NCBI GenBank assembly: GCA_038207585.1
Contig: JBBQZP010000022.1
Location: 1-64,000, forward strand
Direction of reading: 5' to 3'
DNA: 64,000 bases
From: JBBQZP01 sp038207585
Lineage (GTDB): Bacteria > Pseudomonadota > Alphaproteobacteria > Rhodobacterales > Rhodobacteraceae
Made by a program: the position numbers and the translations under genes. Position 1 is the stretch's first letter. Each line of letters starts with the position of its first letter. Positions 34,714-44,622 of this stretch are shown one piece after another. The notes beneath the pieces were generated by a model, which was not told the origin of the DNA, did not search any database, and saw nothing but the letters and a program-made list of their open reading frames with translations.

Positions 34714-35301
34714 TCATTCCTGCCGGATCGCCTCGAATTCAAGCGTGATGCGGACTTCGTCACCCACAAACATGGGCAGCGCATAGGTGCTGCCGAAATC
34801 GGACCGCAGCAGAGACGTGGTCGCCGAAATGCCAACCGTTTCGCCGCCGTGACAGCACGGATAGACCGCCAGTTGATTAAGTGTGACATCCAGCGTCACC
34901 GGTTTTGTGACCCCGCGCAGGGTCAGATCACCGGTCACGGTGCCCGTGGTATCGGTCAGGGGCGTGCCACCATCGGCCGCAAAGGTGATCTGCGGGTTCG
35001 CTTCCGCATCCAGAAAATCGGCGGATTTTACATGCGTATCACGTTCGGCAAGGGCGGTGTCCACGCTCGCAGCCCCGATAGTGGCGGCTACCTTGCCAAG
35101 CGTGCGGGTTTCGGGATCATAGACGAATTCGCCCGACACATCGGAGAACCGGCCCAGAACGCGGGCATATCCGGCGTGCATCACGGTAAAGACGACGACG
35201 GTGTGTTCGGGGTCAATTTTCCATGTGGCGGGGGCTGCCGTGGCTTGCGTTGCGGCAAGGGAAACGACGGCGGCACTGAAAACGGCGGGAAAACGGATCA
35301 T
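34714..35301 (-). CDS. YceI-family lipid-binding protein
   Basis: 195-residue periplasmic lipocalin-like protein. ATG 35301 gives a signal peptide (MIRFPAVFSAAVVSLAATQ, cleavage after ATA), and the start is 4 bp from the mdoH stop. The mature start TWKIDPEHTVVVFTVMHAGYARVLGRF and the segment GDLTLRGVTKPVTLDV are the family signatures. YceI proteins bind polyisoprenoid or long amphiphiles. The close spacing with mdoH suggests joint expression, though a glucan link is not known. Confidence 0.9.
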   Translation of the reverse strand: MIRFPAVFSAAVVSLAATQATAAPATWKIDPEHTVVVFTVMHAGYARVLGRFSDVSGEFVYDPETRTLGKVAATIGAASVDTALAERDTHVKSADFLDAEANPQITFAADGGTPLTDTTGTVTGDLTLRGVTKPVTLDVTLNQLAVYPCCHGGETVGISATTSLLRSDFGSTYALPMFVGDEVRITLEFEAIRQE

Positions 35302-35305
35302 CAGG

Positions 35306-37177
35306 TTACTCCTTTGCAAGGGTCGCGGCGGGGGAAAGCCCCACCATCGGATCATCGGCCGGATCATCGGGGCGCAAGGCCGCACGGTCTTCGGGAATGT
35401 CGAACAGGCCCGCGTTCAGCGACCAGCGGCTGACAGAGGGCAAGGTTGCCACCACGGCCAGCGGTATTGCGCCGATCAGCGCCAGCATCATCGGTGCGGC
35501 AAAGGGCAGGGCCCAGGGCGCCATGAACCCAAGCCAAAGCGCCAGCGCCGTGCCCATCACGGTTTGCGGCCACAGAACGCGCGTCGCCTCATCCCAGCCT
35601 AACCGCGCGCGGCTGCGTTGTTGCGCATCCCAGCCGACACGGCGGCCAAAGCACAGGCCGACCAGAAAGATCGACAGCGCCACCGCCACAACCGGGGTGG
35701 TCAGCATCGAAAACACAATCTCGGCCAGCCCGCCGAGCACCACCCGCCTGCGCCCACCGTACGCCGCCGCCCGTGCTGGCACGGCCAGGACCTGGGCCAG
35801 ACCCATGATCTTGGGCATCAGATTGAGCGTCATCAGCAAAGCAAAAAGGCCAAGCCCGGCCCAGACTGATACGCCTTCGATCTGGTCCTGACGCGCCGCC
35901 ATTGCGGCCCCCAAAACGATAAACGCCATCCACGCCGGAGCCGCGACATACATCTGGATCGCGAGCAGCAATTGCAAACGGCTGACCGGACGCAGTCCCG
36001 GCAGACCCAGAAGCCGCAGATATTGCAGATTGCCGTTCATCCAGCGCAATTCCCGGCGGATAAAATCGACCAGACTGGGCGGGTTCTCCTCGCGGCTTTC
36101 GGATTCCTCGGCCATGACGCGCACCTCAAGCCCGGTCGTGCGCATCAGCACGGCCTCGACCTGATCATGGCTCAGGATATGGCCCGACAACGGGCCGCGC
36201 CCCGGCAACTCCGGCAGCATGCAGGCATCGCGGAACGGGATCATGCGGATCAGCAGATTATGGCCCCAGTTCGGCCCGCAATCGGCCTGCCACCATGCCG
36301 ACCCCAAAGTATAAGACCGCATGCCGTGGCGCATGCCGAACTGAAACACGCGGGTAAAGAAGGTGCGCGACGGAAGGCCCGTGACCAGACTTTGCAGCAT
36401 GCCGATTTCAGGGCTTGCCTGCATCACCCGCACCATCCGCAGCACCGTCTGCGCACCCATTTCGCTATCGGCATCCAGCGGCAGGAACAGGTCATACTCC
36501 TCGCCGAAGCGATGCACGAATTCGGCGATATTGCCCGCCTTGTAACCCGCGTTATCAGTGCGGCGGCGGTATAGGATGACAGTATCGGGGCGCTGATCCG
36601 TCCATTCGGCCATCAGCGCCTGTTCGCGCTGGGCGATGCCGGGTCTGTCGGTATCGCTGAGCACATGAAAGGCGAAACGACCTGCGAAGGGACCCCTCGC
36701 CAGATCACGCTCCAACCGGCGCAGGCGGGCGATCGAGGCATCGGGGTCTTCGTTGCGCAAGGGCATCACGACGGCCACGCGCAAGCGGATCGGCGCGTCC
36801 GGGTCAGCCCGCAGCAGCGCGGGCGTGACCTGAGCAGCCGCAGCCTGCCCATAGACACGGTCCAGCACGAACCCCGCCACGCTGTTCCAGAACCCGATCG
36901 AAAGCCAAGGCAGCGTCAACCCGTAGGCCGCCAGCATCAGCCATTCGCCCCAAATCACGCCACCGGGCAACAGCAGCGCCCACATCGCCAGCAACAGTGC
37001 CAGAATGGTCACCATATTCAGCACCAGCATCAACGCCCGCCGCACCCGAACCGGAACCCGCTGTGCTACGGTGCCGCTGTTGGTATGAGGTGCAAAGGCT
37101 GGTGGAATTGACATCACAACGGGTTTCTCGGGTTGGTCAGACAGCGCGCGGCGGTCGGAGGATGAACTTTGCGTCAT
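35306..37177 (-). CDS. mdoH: Glucans biosynthesis glucosyltransferase MdoH (OpgH)
   Basis: 623-residue multi-span inner-membrane GT2 glycosyltransferase that synthesises the backbone of osmoregulated periplasmic glucan. An N-terminal cytoplasmic leader (to about residue 45) is followed by two membrane helices (45-85), the GT2 domain with FLPLDADSEMGAQTVLRMVR near residue 230 and a Q/RxxRW-like QLRWMNGNLQYLRLL segment (RRELRWMNGN, about 373-382), then several C-terminal helices. Length is shorter than enteric OpgH (about 850) but usual for Rhodobacteraceae. No mdoG/opgG neighbour is present in the window. Upstream spacer to the RND genes is divergent. Confidence 0.9.
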   Translation of the reverse strand: MTQSSSSDRRALSDQPEKPVVMSIPPAFAPHTNSGTVAQRVPVRVRRALMLVLNMVTILALLLAMWALLLPGGVIWGEWLMLAAYGLTLPWLSIGFWNSVAGFVLDRVYGQAAAAQVTPALLRADPDAPIRLRVAVVMPLRNEDPDASIARLRRLERDLARGPFAGRFAFHVLSDTDRPGIAQREQALMAEWTDQRPDTVILYRRRTDNAGYKAGNIAEFVHRFGEEYDLFLPLDADSEMGAQTVLRMVRVMQASPEIGMLQSLVTGLPSRTFFTRVFQFGMRHGMRSYTLGSAWWQADCGPNWGHNLLIRMIPFRDACMLPELPGRGPLSGHILSHDQVEAVLMRTTGLEVRVMAEESESREENPPSLVDFIRRELRWMNGNLQYLRLLGLPGLRPVSRLQLLLAIQMYVAAPAWMAFIVLGAAMAARQDQIEGVSVWAGLGLFALLMTLNLMPKIMGLAQVLAVPARAAAYGGRRRVVLGGLAEIVFSMLTTPVVAVALSIFLVGLCFGRRVGWDAQQRSRARLGWDEATRVLWPQTVMGTALALWLGFMAPWALPFAAPMMLALIGAIPLAVVATLPSVSRWSLNAGLFDIPEDRAALRPDDPADDPMVGLSPAATLAKE

Positions 37178-37377
37178 ACTTGGATCACGGCGATGCGAGG
37201 TCCAATGACATTTCCGCGTGAAAACGAAACAAACCGGGGATTTCGAGGTAAAGTAGCGCGCGTGGGCCTCGTCAAAGATGCACTCGCAGCAATGTGTCGA
37301 TAATTAAGCTACAAATGGCGTGTCATTCTGATGCGTGGCACTACATGGTCGAAACACCTGAAGCGGGAAAGATACGG

Positions 37378-38550
37378 ATGCGTTCAAGCCTGATCAAATC
37401 GGCACTCGCGGTTGCCATTGTTGTTGCGACCGGGGCGATCTGGGTCGTTTTTATCCCTTCTTCCCTTCCCGTGCTGCAACGCCTCGGCGTGCTTGATCTG
37501 CTGGGGGTTCCCGCGCAGGCCACGGATGCGACGCAACAACCTCAGCGACAGGCGGGGCCCACGCGCGTGGTTGCGGCGGCGGTGCAGTCGGGGGCGCTGA
37601 ACAACCGGATCACCGCCATCGGTGACGGCCGCGCGACCCGTTCCGTCACGCTGACGGCGGATGCGGCGGGCAAGATCGTTGCTGTGGATGCCGTGTCGGG
37701 CAGCTTTGTCAAAGAGGGGGCGCAGGTTCTGGCTCTGGATGACGAGGTCGAGAAGATTGCTGTGGAACGCGCCCGGATCATCCTGAAGAATGCGCAGGAT
37801 GATGTTGACCGGCTGTCGCAGCTGAAAGGCAGCGGGGCCACGACTGCCGTTGCAGTGCAGGCCGCCCAGCTTGAATTGCGCACGGCACAGCTTGGTTTGC
37901 AAGACGCCGAACTGAAGCTGACACAACGCGTCGTCCTGGCCCCCATTTCGGGCTGGATCGGGCTGGCCGAGGTAGAGCCGGGCGACCGCATTCAGGCGCA
38001 GGACCCGATCACCGTCATCGCCGACCGGTCCGAAATTCTGATCGACTTTTCGGTGCCGGAGCGGGTGATCAACGATCTGGCAATCGGCGATCCGGTGCAG
38101 GTTGTGTCCCTCGCCAGCCCCGACCGGCCTCGCCCCGGCGTGATCAGCGCCATCGACAATATCGTGGACCGCGCCAGCCGATCGCTGCGGGTGCAGGCGA
38201 GGGTGGAAAACACCGATGACAGCCTGCGTCCCGGCATGGCGTTTCAGGTCGATCTGGAATTTGTCGGCAACACATTGCCCTCGGTGCCGCCGCTTGCCGT
38301 GCAATGGTCCAGTCAGGGGTCATTCGTCTGGATCGTTCGCGAGGGCAAGGCGGTGCGCGTCGATGCGGTGATCCGCCAACGCAATGCCGACAGCGTGCTG
38401 ATCGAGGCAGAGGTTGAACCCGATGAAATGGTGATCGTCGAAGGCGTGCAGTCGCTGCGGGCCGGAGCGGCTGTGGAAGCCGTGCCCGAGACAGGCGCGC
38501 CGCTGGATGCGGCAGCCCCCACCGCCGGCACCAGCACCGAAAACCTATGA
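37378..38550 (+). CDS. RND efflux periplasmic adaptor (HlyD/AcrA type)
   Basis: 390 residues from ATG 37378; an in-frame GTG at 37294 would add 28. Single N-terminal membrane anchor (MRSSLIKSALAVAIVVATGA). A biotinyl-lipoyl-like half starts with RSVTLTADAAGKIVAVDAVSGSFVKEGAQVLALDD (about residues 82-116), then a helical hairpin, then the returning lipoyl half VVLAPISGWIGLAEVEPGDRI and a beta barrel. Stops in an ATGA overlap with the RND pump gene, so translation is coupled. It forms the periplasmic link to an outer membrane channel, not encoded here. Confidence 0.92.
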   Translation: MRSSLIKSALAVAIVVATGAIWVVFIPSSLPVLQRLGVLDLLGVPAQATDATQQPQRQAGPTRVVAAAVQSGALNNRITAIGDGRATRSVTLTADAAGKIVAVDAVSGSFVKEGAQVLALDDEVEKIAVERARIILKNAQDDVDRLSQLKGSGATTAVAVQAAQLELRTAQLGLQDAELKLTQRVVLAPISGWIGLAEVEPGDRIQAQDPITVIADRSEILIDFSVPERVINDLAIGDPVQVVSLASPDRPRPGVISAIDNIVDRASRSLRVQARVENTDDSLRPGMAFQVDLEFVGNTLPSVPPLAVQWSSQGSFVWIVREGKAVRVDAVIRQRNADSVLIEAEVEPDEMVIVEGVQSLRAGAAVEAVPETGAPLDAAAPTAGTSTENL

Positions 38551-41500
38551 CCGAAGGCGGGAAACGACATATGCCGGACACCACACCCGCACCGGGCAAC
38601 ACCGGCGGCACCGCCCTGTTCGTGCGCCGCCCGATCCTTGCCTTTGTGATCAGCGCGCTGATCGTGCTGGCGGGGCTTGCAGCACTTTTCGGCGTGGAAA
38701 TCCGCGAACTTCCTAACGTCGACCGCCCGGTGATCACCATCACCACCCAATTCCCCGGCGCATCGCCCGAAACCGTGGACCAGGAGTTGACGGGCCAGAT
38801 CGAAGATGCCGTGGGCCGGGTGGCCGGGGTGCAGTCGATTTCATCCAGCTCCACCTACGGGCGCAGTCGCATCACGGTGGAATTCGGAGATTCGGTAGAT
38901 CTTGACGTGGCCGCGACCGATACCCGCGATGCGGTGGCGCGGGTCAGCAATGCCTTGCCGGATCTGGCTGAAGATCCAAGGGTGGTAAAGGCCGACGCCA
39001 ATGCGCAGCCGATCATCCGGGTGGCCGTCACCTCCAGCACCCGCTCTCCGCAGGAACTGACGCAGATCGTCACGGACCAGATCGAGGACCGGCTTGTGTC
39101 GATCCCCGGTGTTGCAGACTTGCAGATTTATGGCGACCGTGAGCCGATCTTTCGAGTCGATGTGAACCAGACCGAACTTGCCAGCCGGGGTCTTTCGCTG
39201 GCTGATGTTGCGTCGGCGCTATCGGATGTGGCCTATGATGCGCCTGCGGGCGATCTGTCGGGCAGCACTCAGGCGATCAACGTGCGCACAACCGCCGCCT
39301 TGCAGAACGCGGCGGCCTTCGAGGCGTTGCAGCTCAGCGACAATGTTCTACTGGGCGACGTGGCATCCGTGACGCTGGGGCCAGCCCCCGACCAGACCCA
39401 AAAGCGCGCGAACTGTCAGACCGGCATCGGGCTGGGCGCAATCCGGCAGGCGACAAGCAACACGCTGCAAATCTCGGCCGGGGTGCGGGCAGTGGTCGCC
39501 GATCTGGCCCGGACGCTGCCGGCGGATGTCAGCATTTTTGTTACCTCGGATGATGCCCTGTTCGTTCAGGGCGCGATTGATGAGGTGATCCGATCTCTGA
39601 TCCTGTCGACGCTGATCGTGGTTACGGTGATCTTTGTGTTTCTGCGCAGCGTGCGGGCGACGATCATCCCGGCGCTGACGCTGCCGGTATCATTGATCGG
39701 CACGCTGGCGGCGGTGTATCTGGCGGGGTTTTCGGTCAATATCCTGACGCTTCTGGCGCTGGTTCTTGCGACGGGGATGGTGGTGGATGATGCCATCGTG
39801 GTGCTTGAAAACATCGTGCGCCGCCGTGCGCAGGGCATGGGCGCGCGCGCCGCGGCGGTGTTGGGCACGCAAGAGGTGTTCTTTGCGGTGATCGCCACCA
39901 CGGCGACTCTGGCGGCTGTGTTCGTGCCCTTGTCGTTCCTGCCCGGTCAGGCCGGGGGTCTGTTCCGCGAGTTCGGTTTCACGCTGGCGATGTCGGTGCT
40001 GCTGTCGTCGGTTGTAGCCCTTACCCTGTGCCCGGTGCTGGCCAGCCGCCTGCTGACGGCCGATCCGCCCAAGACCCCTCCGCGCGGCCCGATGATCTGG
40101 CTGGGTGCCCGGTTGGGCGCGCTTTACGCCGGGGCATTGCGCGCCTGTCTGGCCGCACCCTTCATCGTGCTTTTGGTGGCGGGCCTTTTTGCCGCCACGG
40201 CGGTGCTGATCGCAGGCGGTATACGGCAGGAACTGACCCCGCCCGAGGACCGATCGGTGGCGCTGTTGTCGGTCTCCACCCCGCAGGGCGCGTCACTGGA
40301 TTATACGGCGGCCAAGATGCTGCAGATCGAAGATGGCCTGAAACCACTGCGCGACTCGGGCGAAATTCAGAATGTCTTTTCCATCGCGGGATCGGGCGGG
40401 TCCAAGAATTCGGGCTTCATGGTGATGACCCTTGCCCCCTGGGCCGACCGCACCCGCAGCCAGCAGGAAATCGTGGCCGAGATCAACGCAAACCTGCGCC
40501 AGATCGTCGGTGTGCGGGCCTTTGCGATCCAGCCCAATTCGCTGGGCATCCGGGGGGCCGGGCGCGGGCTTACCTTTGCGGTGACGGGCGACAGTTACGA
40601 CAGGCTGGCCGATACCGGTGCTGCGCTGGTCGAGAAACTGCAGCAAAACCCCGCGCTTGGCGATGTGCGGCTGGAATATGAAACCACGCAGCCGCAGCTT
40701 TTCATTCAGATCGACCGCACCCGCGCCTCGGATCTGGGAGTGGAGATCACGGGTCTTGGCGACGCACTTCTGGCGGTGCTGGACGGGCGTCGCGTGGGGT
40801 CGGTGTTTGTTGATGATACCAGCGTCGATGTGCAGCTTTTGTCGACGGCCCAGCCGGTCAATGACCCCGGCGATCTGGAAAACATCTTCGTCAAGGCGCG
40901 CGACGGCCAGATGATCCCGATGTCCAGTTTCGTGACGCTGGAAGAACGCGCTGTCGCCCCCGAACTTGACCGCGAGACGCAGAAACGATCCGTTGAGGTG
41001 TCAGCCACCCTGACCCCGCAAATCGCCATTGGCGGGGCTTTTGCCGAGGTGGAACGGGTGGCCAGCGAAACCCTGCCCGAAGGCAACGGAATCGTGCCTC
41101 TGGGCGAAGCGGCGGCGCTTAGTCAAACCTCGTCAGGCCTGTTCGTGACCTTCGGCTTTGCGATCCTGATCGTGTTTCTGGTGCTTTCGGCACAATTCGA
41201 AAGCCTGATTTCCGCGGTGATCGTCATGGCGACTGTGCCGCTTGGCCTTGCCTGCGCGGTGGTCGCACTTTTGTTGTCGGGTCAAAGCCTGAATGTCTAC
41301 AGCCAGATCGGATTGGTCATGCTGATCGGGATCATGGCCAAGAACGGCATCCTTATCGTCGAATTCGCGAACCATTTGCGCGATGAAGGGGCCAGCGTGC
41401 GCGAGGCGGTGTTCGATGCCGCGACCATCCGTCTTCGCCCGGTGATGATGACCATGACATCTACCGTGTTGGGCGGGCTGCCCCTGATCTTGTCGTCAGG

Positions 41501-41681
41501 GGCCGGGGCCGAAGCGCGTTCTGCTCTAGGGTGGGTGATTGTGGGCGGGTTGGGTCTTGCAACCGTGGCCACGCTGTTTCTGACGCCGGTTGCCTATCTG
41601 CTTCTGGCCGGATTTTCGACGCCCAAGGCCGAAGAAGAACGTCGATTGCAGCGCGAGTTGGCCGACGCGCGCGGCCTTTGA
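38547..41681 (+). CDS. RND efflux pump permease (AcrB/MexF-like)
   Basis: 1044-residue resistance-nodulation-division pump, twelve membrane helices with two large periplasmic loops. The first helix region is FVRRPILAFVISALIVLAG; the family signature GASPETVDQELTGQIEDAV is near residue 70. Proton-relay Asp pair in helix 4 is GMVVDDAIVVLENI near residue 412, and helix 10 has MLIGIMAKNGILIVEFAN near residue 930 (the Lys). Length fits a hydrophobe/amphiphile pump. Partner adaptor is immediately upstream; no TetR or LysR regulator adjacent. Substrate not predictable. Confidence 0.93.
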   Translation: MTEGGKRHMPDTTPAPGNTGGTALFVRRPILAFVISALIVLAGLAALFGVEIRELPNVDRPVITITTQFPGASPETVDQELTGQIEDAVGRVAGVQSISSSSTYGRSRITVEFGDSVDLDVAATDTRDAVARVSNALPDLAEDPRVVKADANAQPIIRVAVTSSTRSPQELTQIVTDQIEDRLVSIPGVADLQIYGDREPIFRVDVNQTELASRGLSLADVASALSDVAYDAPAGDLSGSTQAINVRTTAALQNAAAFEALQLSDNVLLGDVASVTLGPAPDQTQKRANCQTGIGLGAIRQATSNTLQISAGVRAVVADLARTLPADVSIFVTSDDALFVQGAIDEVIRSLILSTLIVVTVIFVFLRSVRATIIPALTLPVSLIGTLAAVYLAGFSVNILTLLALVLATGMVVDDAIVVLENIVRRRAQGMGARAAAVLGTQEVFFAVIATTATLAAVFVPLSFLPGQAGGLFREFGFTLAMSVLLSSVVALTLCPVLASRLLTADPPKTPPRGPMIWLGARLGALYAGALRACLAAPFIVLLVAGLFAATAVLIAGGIRQELTPPEDRSVALLSVSTPQGASLDYTAAKMLQIEDGLKPLRDSGEIQNVFSIAGSGGSKNSGFMVMTLAPWADRTRSQQEIVAEINANLRQIVGVRAFAIQPNSLGIRGAGRGLTFAVTGDSYDRLADTGAALVEKLQQNPALGDVRLEYETTQPQLFIQIDRTRASDLGVEITGLGDALLAVLDGRRVGSVFVDDTSVDVQLLSTAQPVNDPGDLENIFVKARDGQMIPMSSFVTLEERAVAPELDRETQKRSVEVSATLTPQIAIGGAFAEVERVASETLPEGNGIVPLGEAAALSQTSSGLFVTFGFAILIVFLVLSAQFESLISAVIVMATVPLGLACAVVALLLSGQSLNVYSQIGLVMLIGIMAKNGILIVEFANHLRDEGASVREAVFDAATIRLRPVMMTMTSTVLGGLPLILSSGAGAEARSALGWVIVGGLGLATVATLFLTPVAYLLLAGFSTPKAEEERRLQRELADARGL

Positions 41682-41840
41682 CGTTACATGCTTCCGCGAA
41701 CCAGCGCACAGGCGGGCCGCCGTTCATGCGGTGGCTGACCTTTTCACCCCGAAACCAAAGCTTACGCCGCGCACCCCGCAAAGCGCCGCGCCAGCCTGCG
41801 TCGCCAGTCTGCTATTGGAGCGCGAACACCGATATTACCC

Positions 41841-42797
41841 TTACGCGGATAAGGGTTCAATCGGCGGCACGGGCACCGGTTCAAGGTAACCCACGGTTGT
41901 CATTTCGTTTCGCAGGCCCGCTTCGATTTTCTCGATGGCCGCCTGATCGTCAAACGTCTTCCATCGGTCGATGGGTTCAAGCCGCCGCTTTCCTGTCATC
42001 TTGTCATCAAAAGAGCTGTTCTTGGATGTTATCCGCACATCAGGATCAATCCGTCGCCCCAGATAGTCTGAAATCTTGTCGCAAATCGCCGGGTCCTGCA
42101 GAAAGTCTTCATATCGTATGGCCAGAACCCCTGTTCCGGCCCGGACAAAATGCGAATAGCTGTGGCGCCATTGGCCGATGAAATCATCTATATCAATCGT
42201 TGTGAACTGATCCTGCCTTGCGCGCAGAACCGTCGATGTAAAGGCGGCCCGCGGGTCGCGCAGAATGATGATGGCCTTGTGGCCGCGCTGACCAAGCCCC
42301 TGTGCCAGACTTTCCCCACGGGTGGCTTTCACTCCGAAATAGTCCGTATCGGCGGGAAGCTGCAGTATCTTTTCCAACTCGCCCTGCAAACGCAGGTAAA
42401 GGTCGATATGCGTGTCGAAATTCGGATAGACATCCATCTCGAGATAAGGCCGGATCAATGCCTTCTCGTGATTTTCGTCCGACTCATCGCGACCGACCAT
42501 CCCGATGAAGGTTTTCCAGAGCAACTCGCGCGAACTTGCCGCGAGGACGGTCGCGTAATCGACACGGGTCTGAAAGGCATTCAGCGACGCTGTCGGTATG
42601 CGAAGGGTGTCCGACATCACGCGGATGCCACGCTGGGCGTTCAGGAAACTTGCAAGCATGGTGGTGCCAGACCGCATCCGGCCGGTGACAAATATAGGTT
42701 CAGCCAATCTGTGTCCCTTTGTGCCGTAGCAATCCGATCGCGATCTTGGTTTGACCAGAGCAGTCATGGTTCTGGCCATACGGTCGCGGACCTGCAT
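41841..42797 (-). CDS. Sulfotransferase-family protein
   Basis: 318-residue PAPS-dependent sulfotransferase fold. The 5'-phosphosulfate loop EPIFVTGRMRSGTTMLASFLN lies near residues 33-53; the 3'-phosphate motif is ILRDPRAAFTST near residue 185, with the family Arg and Ser. The C-terminal part has basic and aromatic residues (RWKTFDDQ-like). Such proteins modify glycans or lipids. It is the last chromosomal gene before the integrated element. Next to it there is no operon partner. Start at 42797 chosen as the first ATG; the alternatives six and ten codons in cannot be excluded. Confidence 0.82.
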   Translation of the reverse strand: MQVRDRMARTMTALVKPRSRSDCYGTKGHRLAEPIFVTGRMRSGTTMLASFLNAQRGIRVMSDTLRIPTASLNAFQTRVDYATVLAASSRELLWKTFIGMVGRDESDENHEKALIRPYLEMDVYPNFDTHIDLYLRLQGELEKILQLPADTDYFGVKATRGESLAQGLGQRGHKAIIILRDPRAAFTSTVLRARQDQFTTIDIDDFIGQWRHSYSHFVRAGTGVLAIRYEDFLQDPAICDKISDYLGRRIDPDVRITSKNSSFDDKMTGKRRLEPIDRWKTFDDQAAIEKIEAGLRNEMTTVGYLEPVPVPPIEPLSA

Positions 42798-43072
42798 TTC
42801 TCATTTTGCCTACCTCTTTGGCAGCATCGGACGGCGGTCGGACCCTAGGATCAAGCGGGCTTGTGATCAAGAGCGTTCTAAGCACGCACCGCAGGTTTGA
42901 GAGGGGGGGCTTTCATCACGCAGAGTGTTCGAACTGGACCGCCACGTGAAATGCCTGACGTTCCGCCGCGCTGACCCGCGCGCCAGCACGGGAAAGGGTG
43001 GCCATACGAAAAACCTGGCAGGCAAAGCCAAAGCCTGACTTAGCTTTCATCTTCAACGCGGTAGGTTGAAAA
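42798..43072. other. Chromosomal spacer left of attL
   Basis: A 275-bp stretch between the sulfotransferase start and the left att repeat. It holds the promoter region of the sulfotransferase gene and no ORF with family similarity. The apparent minus-strand frame across it reads through the tRNA remnant (its N-terminal peptide is a translated tRNA 3' end) and is not a gene. Confidence 0.6.
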
Positions 43073-43118
43073 TTGGCTCCGGCGGTAGGGATCGAACCTA
43101 CGACCAATTGATTAACAG
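43073..43118. repeat. attL: displaced 3' fragment of tRNA-Asn
   Basis: Left copy of the 46-bp direct repeat. Read on the minus strand it runs from the anticodon loop (CTGTTAATC) through the T arm (GGTTCGATCCC) and acceptor to the encoded CCA. The bases beyond it at 43119 differ from the intact gene, so only a non-functional 3' piece remains here. Confidence 0.93.
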
Positions 43119-43178
43119 ACGCCTTGTCTGGGTCGTGCTTCATCGTGTTTGACCGTGATAGTCCTTGTTTTTAAATGG

Positions 43179-43257
43179 TTTGCAACAAAAATGAGTTGGT
43201 CATAGTCGTGTCTGATCGTATGTTGTCGCAACTGAATGTTGCAGAGGATGTTGCAGA
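43179..43257. repeat. TGTTGCARA sites near attL
   Basis: TGTTGCAAA (minus strand, 43187 to 43179), then two direct copies of TGTTGCAGA on the plus strand at 43237-43245 and 43249-43257, 12 bp apart. Matching pairs occur at 47800-47820 and 57007-57026. Candidate integrase arm-type or excision-factor binding sites upstream of the integrase ORF. Confidence 0.6.
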
Positions 43258-43259
43258 AC

Positions 43260-44465
43260 ATGGCGAACCAAGCTGACCTCCGGTCGCGTCCGAAGATCGA
43301 AGCGATCAAGAACCCCGACACTGGAACGACCTTCTTCTCCCACAAAGGCGACTCCTTTCCCGGCCTGCGCCTTGCCGTCGGAGCGCGCAGAAAGACGTGG
43401 ATACTGTCTAAGCGGGTAGGGGCATCGGTCAAGTCGATCACCCTCGGCCACTGGCCCGACCTGCCGTCAGGCAATGAGGCGTGGAAGGTCGCGGAAAGCA
43501 AACTGCGCGAGCTGACGACGGGCACGGATGCCGCAACGACCAAGATTGCGACGCTGCGCGATGCCTTCGACGCCCATTGCCGAGAGAGCCGCGCTGATGG
43601 CACCCTCAAGCCCAAGACCGAAGAAAACTACCGCATGCAAGTGAAGAACCATCTCGACCCGATCTTCGACATGCCCGTGGAGCGCGTCACCTTCGACGTG
43701 ATGAATGACCTACTGACCAGTTTGAAGACGGAGGGGAAGAAATCGACGGCACAGCATTGCGCCACGTTGCTCAAGATGGCCTTCCGCCGTGCATGTCAGT
43801 CGCGGGAGAACCTGCCGAACCGCTCGCTGAACTTGAAGGTGAAAGGGGTGGAGCGGAAGACCCCGAAGATCCTTTTCGATGAAAGCAAGGAGTCGCCCGC
43901 GCTGGGTCTGATCCTCGACATGTCTAGCCTCGTGCATCGGACGGCATGGCTGACCATGCTGCTCACTGGGATGCGCTCGCTGTCCGTCATCACCTTGAAC
44001 TGGGATCAGGTCGATCTTGCCGCCAAGACGGTCACGCTGCGGAAGATGAAGAACGGTCTCGACAGGACGTTCCCGATTTCCGACTTGCTCGTGACGGCTT
44101 TGTCTGTGCTACCGCATCGCGATGGTTGGGTGTTCCCCGCCGACTCCCGCACCGGGCACGTCTACTCGCTTGCCGCTCTGAGCAAGGTCGAGAAAGTGGA
44201 TTGCAAGCGGGTCGAAACCAAAGTGCTTCGTCAGCACGATACACGGCGTCTGTTCACCGCCGCAGGTGCGAACGTGCTGCTGCCTGACTACGTGGTTGCG
44301 CACCTGCGCGGCGACAAGATTAGTTCGGATCAACAGAAGATGGTTGGGCATTACCTGACACGGGCGGGGACACATGCCCACGTCAACGCAATCGCCGATG
44401 AGATTGTGACCTCAAACAACTTCACTTCTCAAACTGTAGTTGAACGCCTTGGGAATGGGTCTTAA
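43260..44465 (+). CDS. Tyrosine site-specific integrase
   Basis: 401-residue tyrosine recombinase. An N-terminal DUF4102-like SAM-like region (KTWILSKRVGASVKSITLGHWPDL), a core-binding domain (ENYRMQVKNHLDPI near residue 122) and the catalytic domain follow. Catalytic positions: Arg239 in LLTGMRSLSV, a Lys in LRKMKNG near 262-264, His326-x-x-Arg329 in RQHDTRRLF, His348 in VAHLRG and Tyr365 in MVGHYLTR. ATG 43260 is chosen because the paired TGTTGCAGA sites lie just before it; in-frame ATGs at 43236 and 43248 are possible. Location beside attL and orientation away from it is usual for elements in tRNA genes. Probably performs both integration and excision. Confidence 0.93.
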   Translation: MANQADLRSRPKIEAIKNPDTGTTFFSHKGDSFPGLRLAVGARRKTWILSKRVGASVKSITLGHWPDLPSGNEAWKVAESKLRELTTGTDAATTKIATLRDAFDAHCRESRADGTLKPKTEENYRMQVKNHLDPIFDMPVERVTFDVMNDLLTSLKTEGKKSTAQHCATLLKMAFRRACQSRENLPNRSLNLKVKGVERKTPKILFDESKESPALGLILDMSSLVHRTAWLTMLLTGMRSLSVITLNWDQVDLAAKTVTLRKMKNGLDRTFPISDLLVTALSVLPHRDGWVFPADSRTGHVYSLAALSKVEKVDCKRVETKVLRQHDTRRLFTAAGANVLLPDYVVAHLRGDKISSDQQKMVGHYLTRAGTHAHVNAIADEIVTSNNFTSQTVVERLGNGS

Positions 44466-44622
44466 CTTCAAGGCACGGCGACATGTAATCGACCGTGGGC
44501 ACTATGCAGGAGCGTCGCGGCTGGATTAGCGGCTCCCGTTGAGGACAAACACCAGCCAATCGCCATGGGTCACGGCACAGTGCCCCCGTCCACCCCTCAC
44601 ACGCGAAACTGAGGGTAGCCCT

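Noticed and set aside
33583..35433. Long plus-strand frame opposite the ABC binding protein and YceI genes
   Set aside because: It is an antisense shadow of two recognised genes with an Arg-rich composition typical of GC-rich frames.
42916..43143. Minus-strand ORF over attL
   Set aside because: Its N-terminal peptide is a translated tRNA 3' end, a known false-ORF pattern beside tRNA genes.
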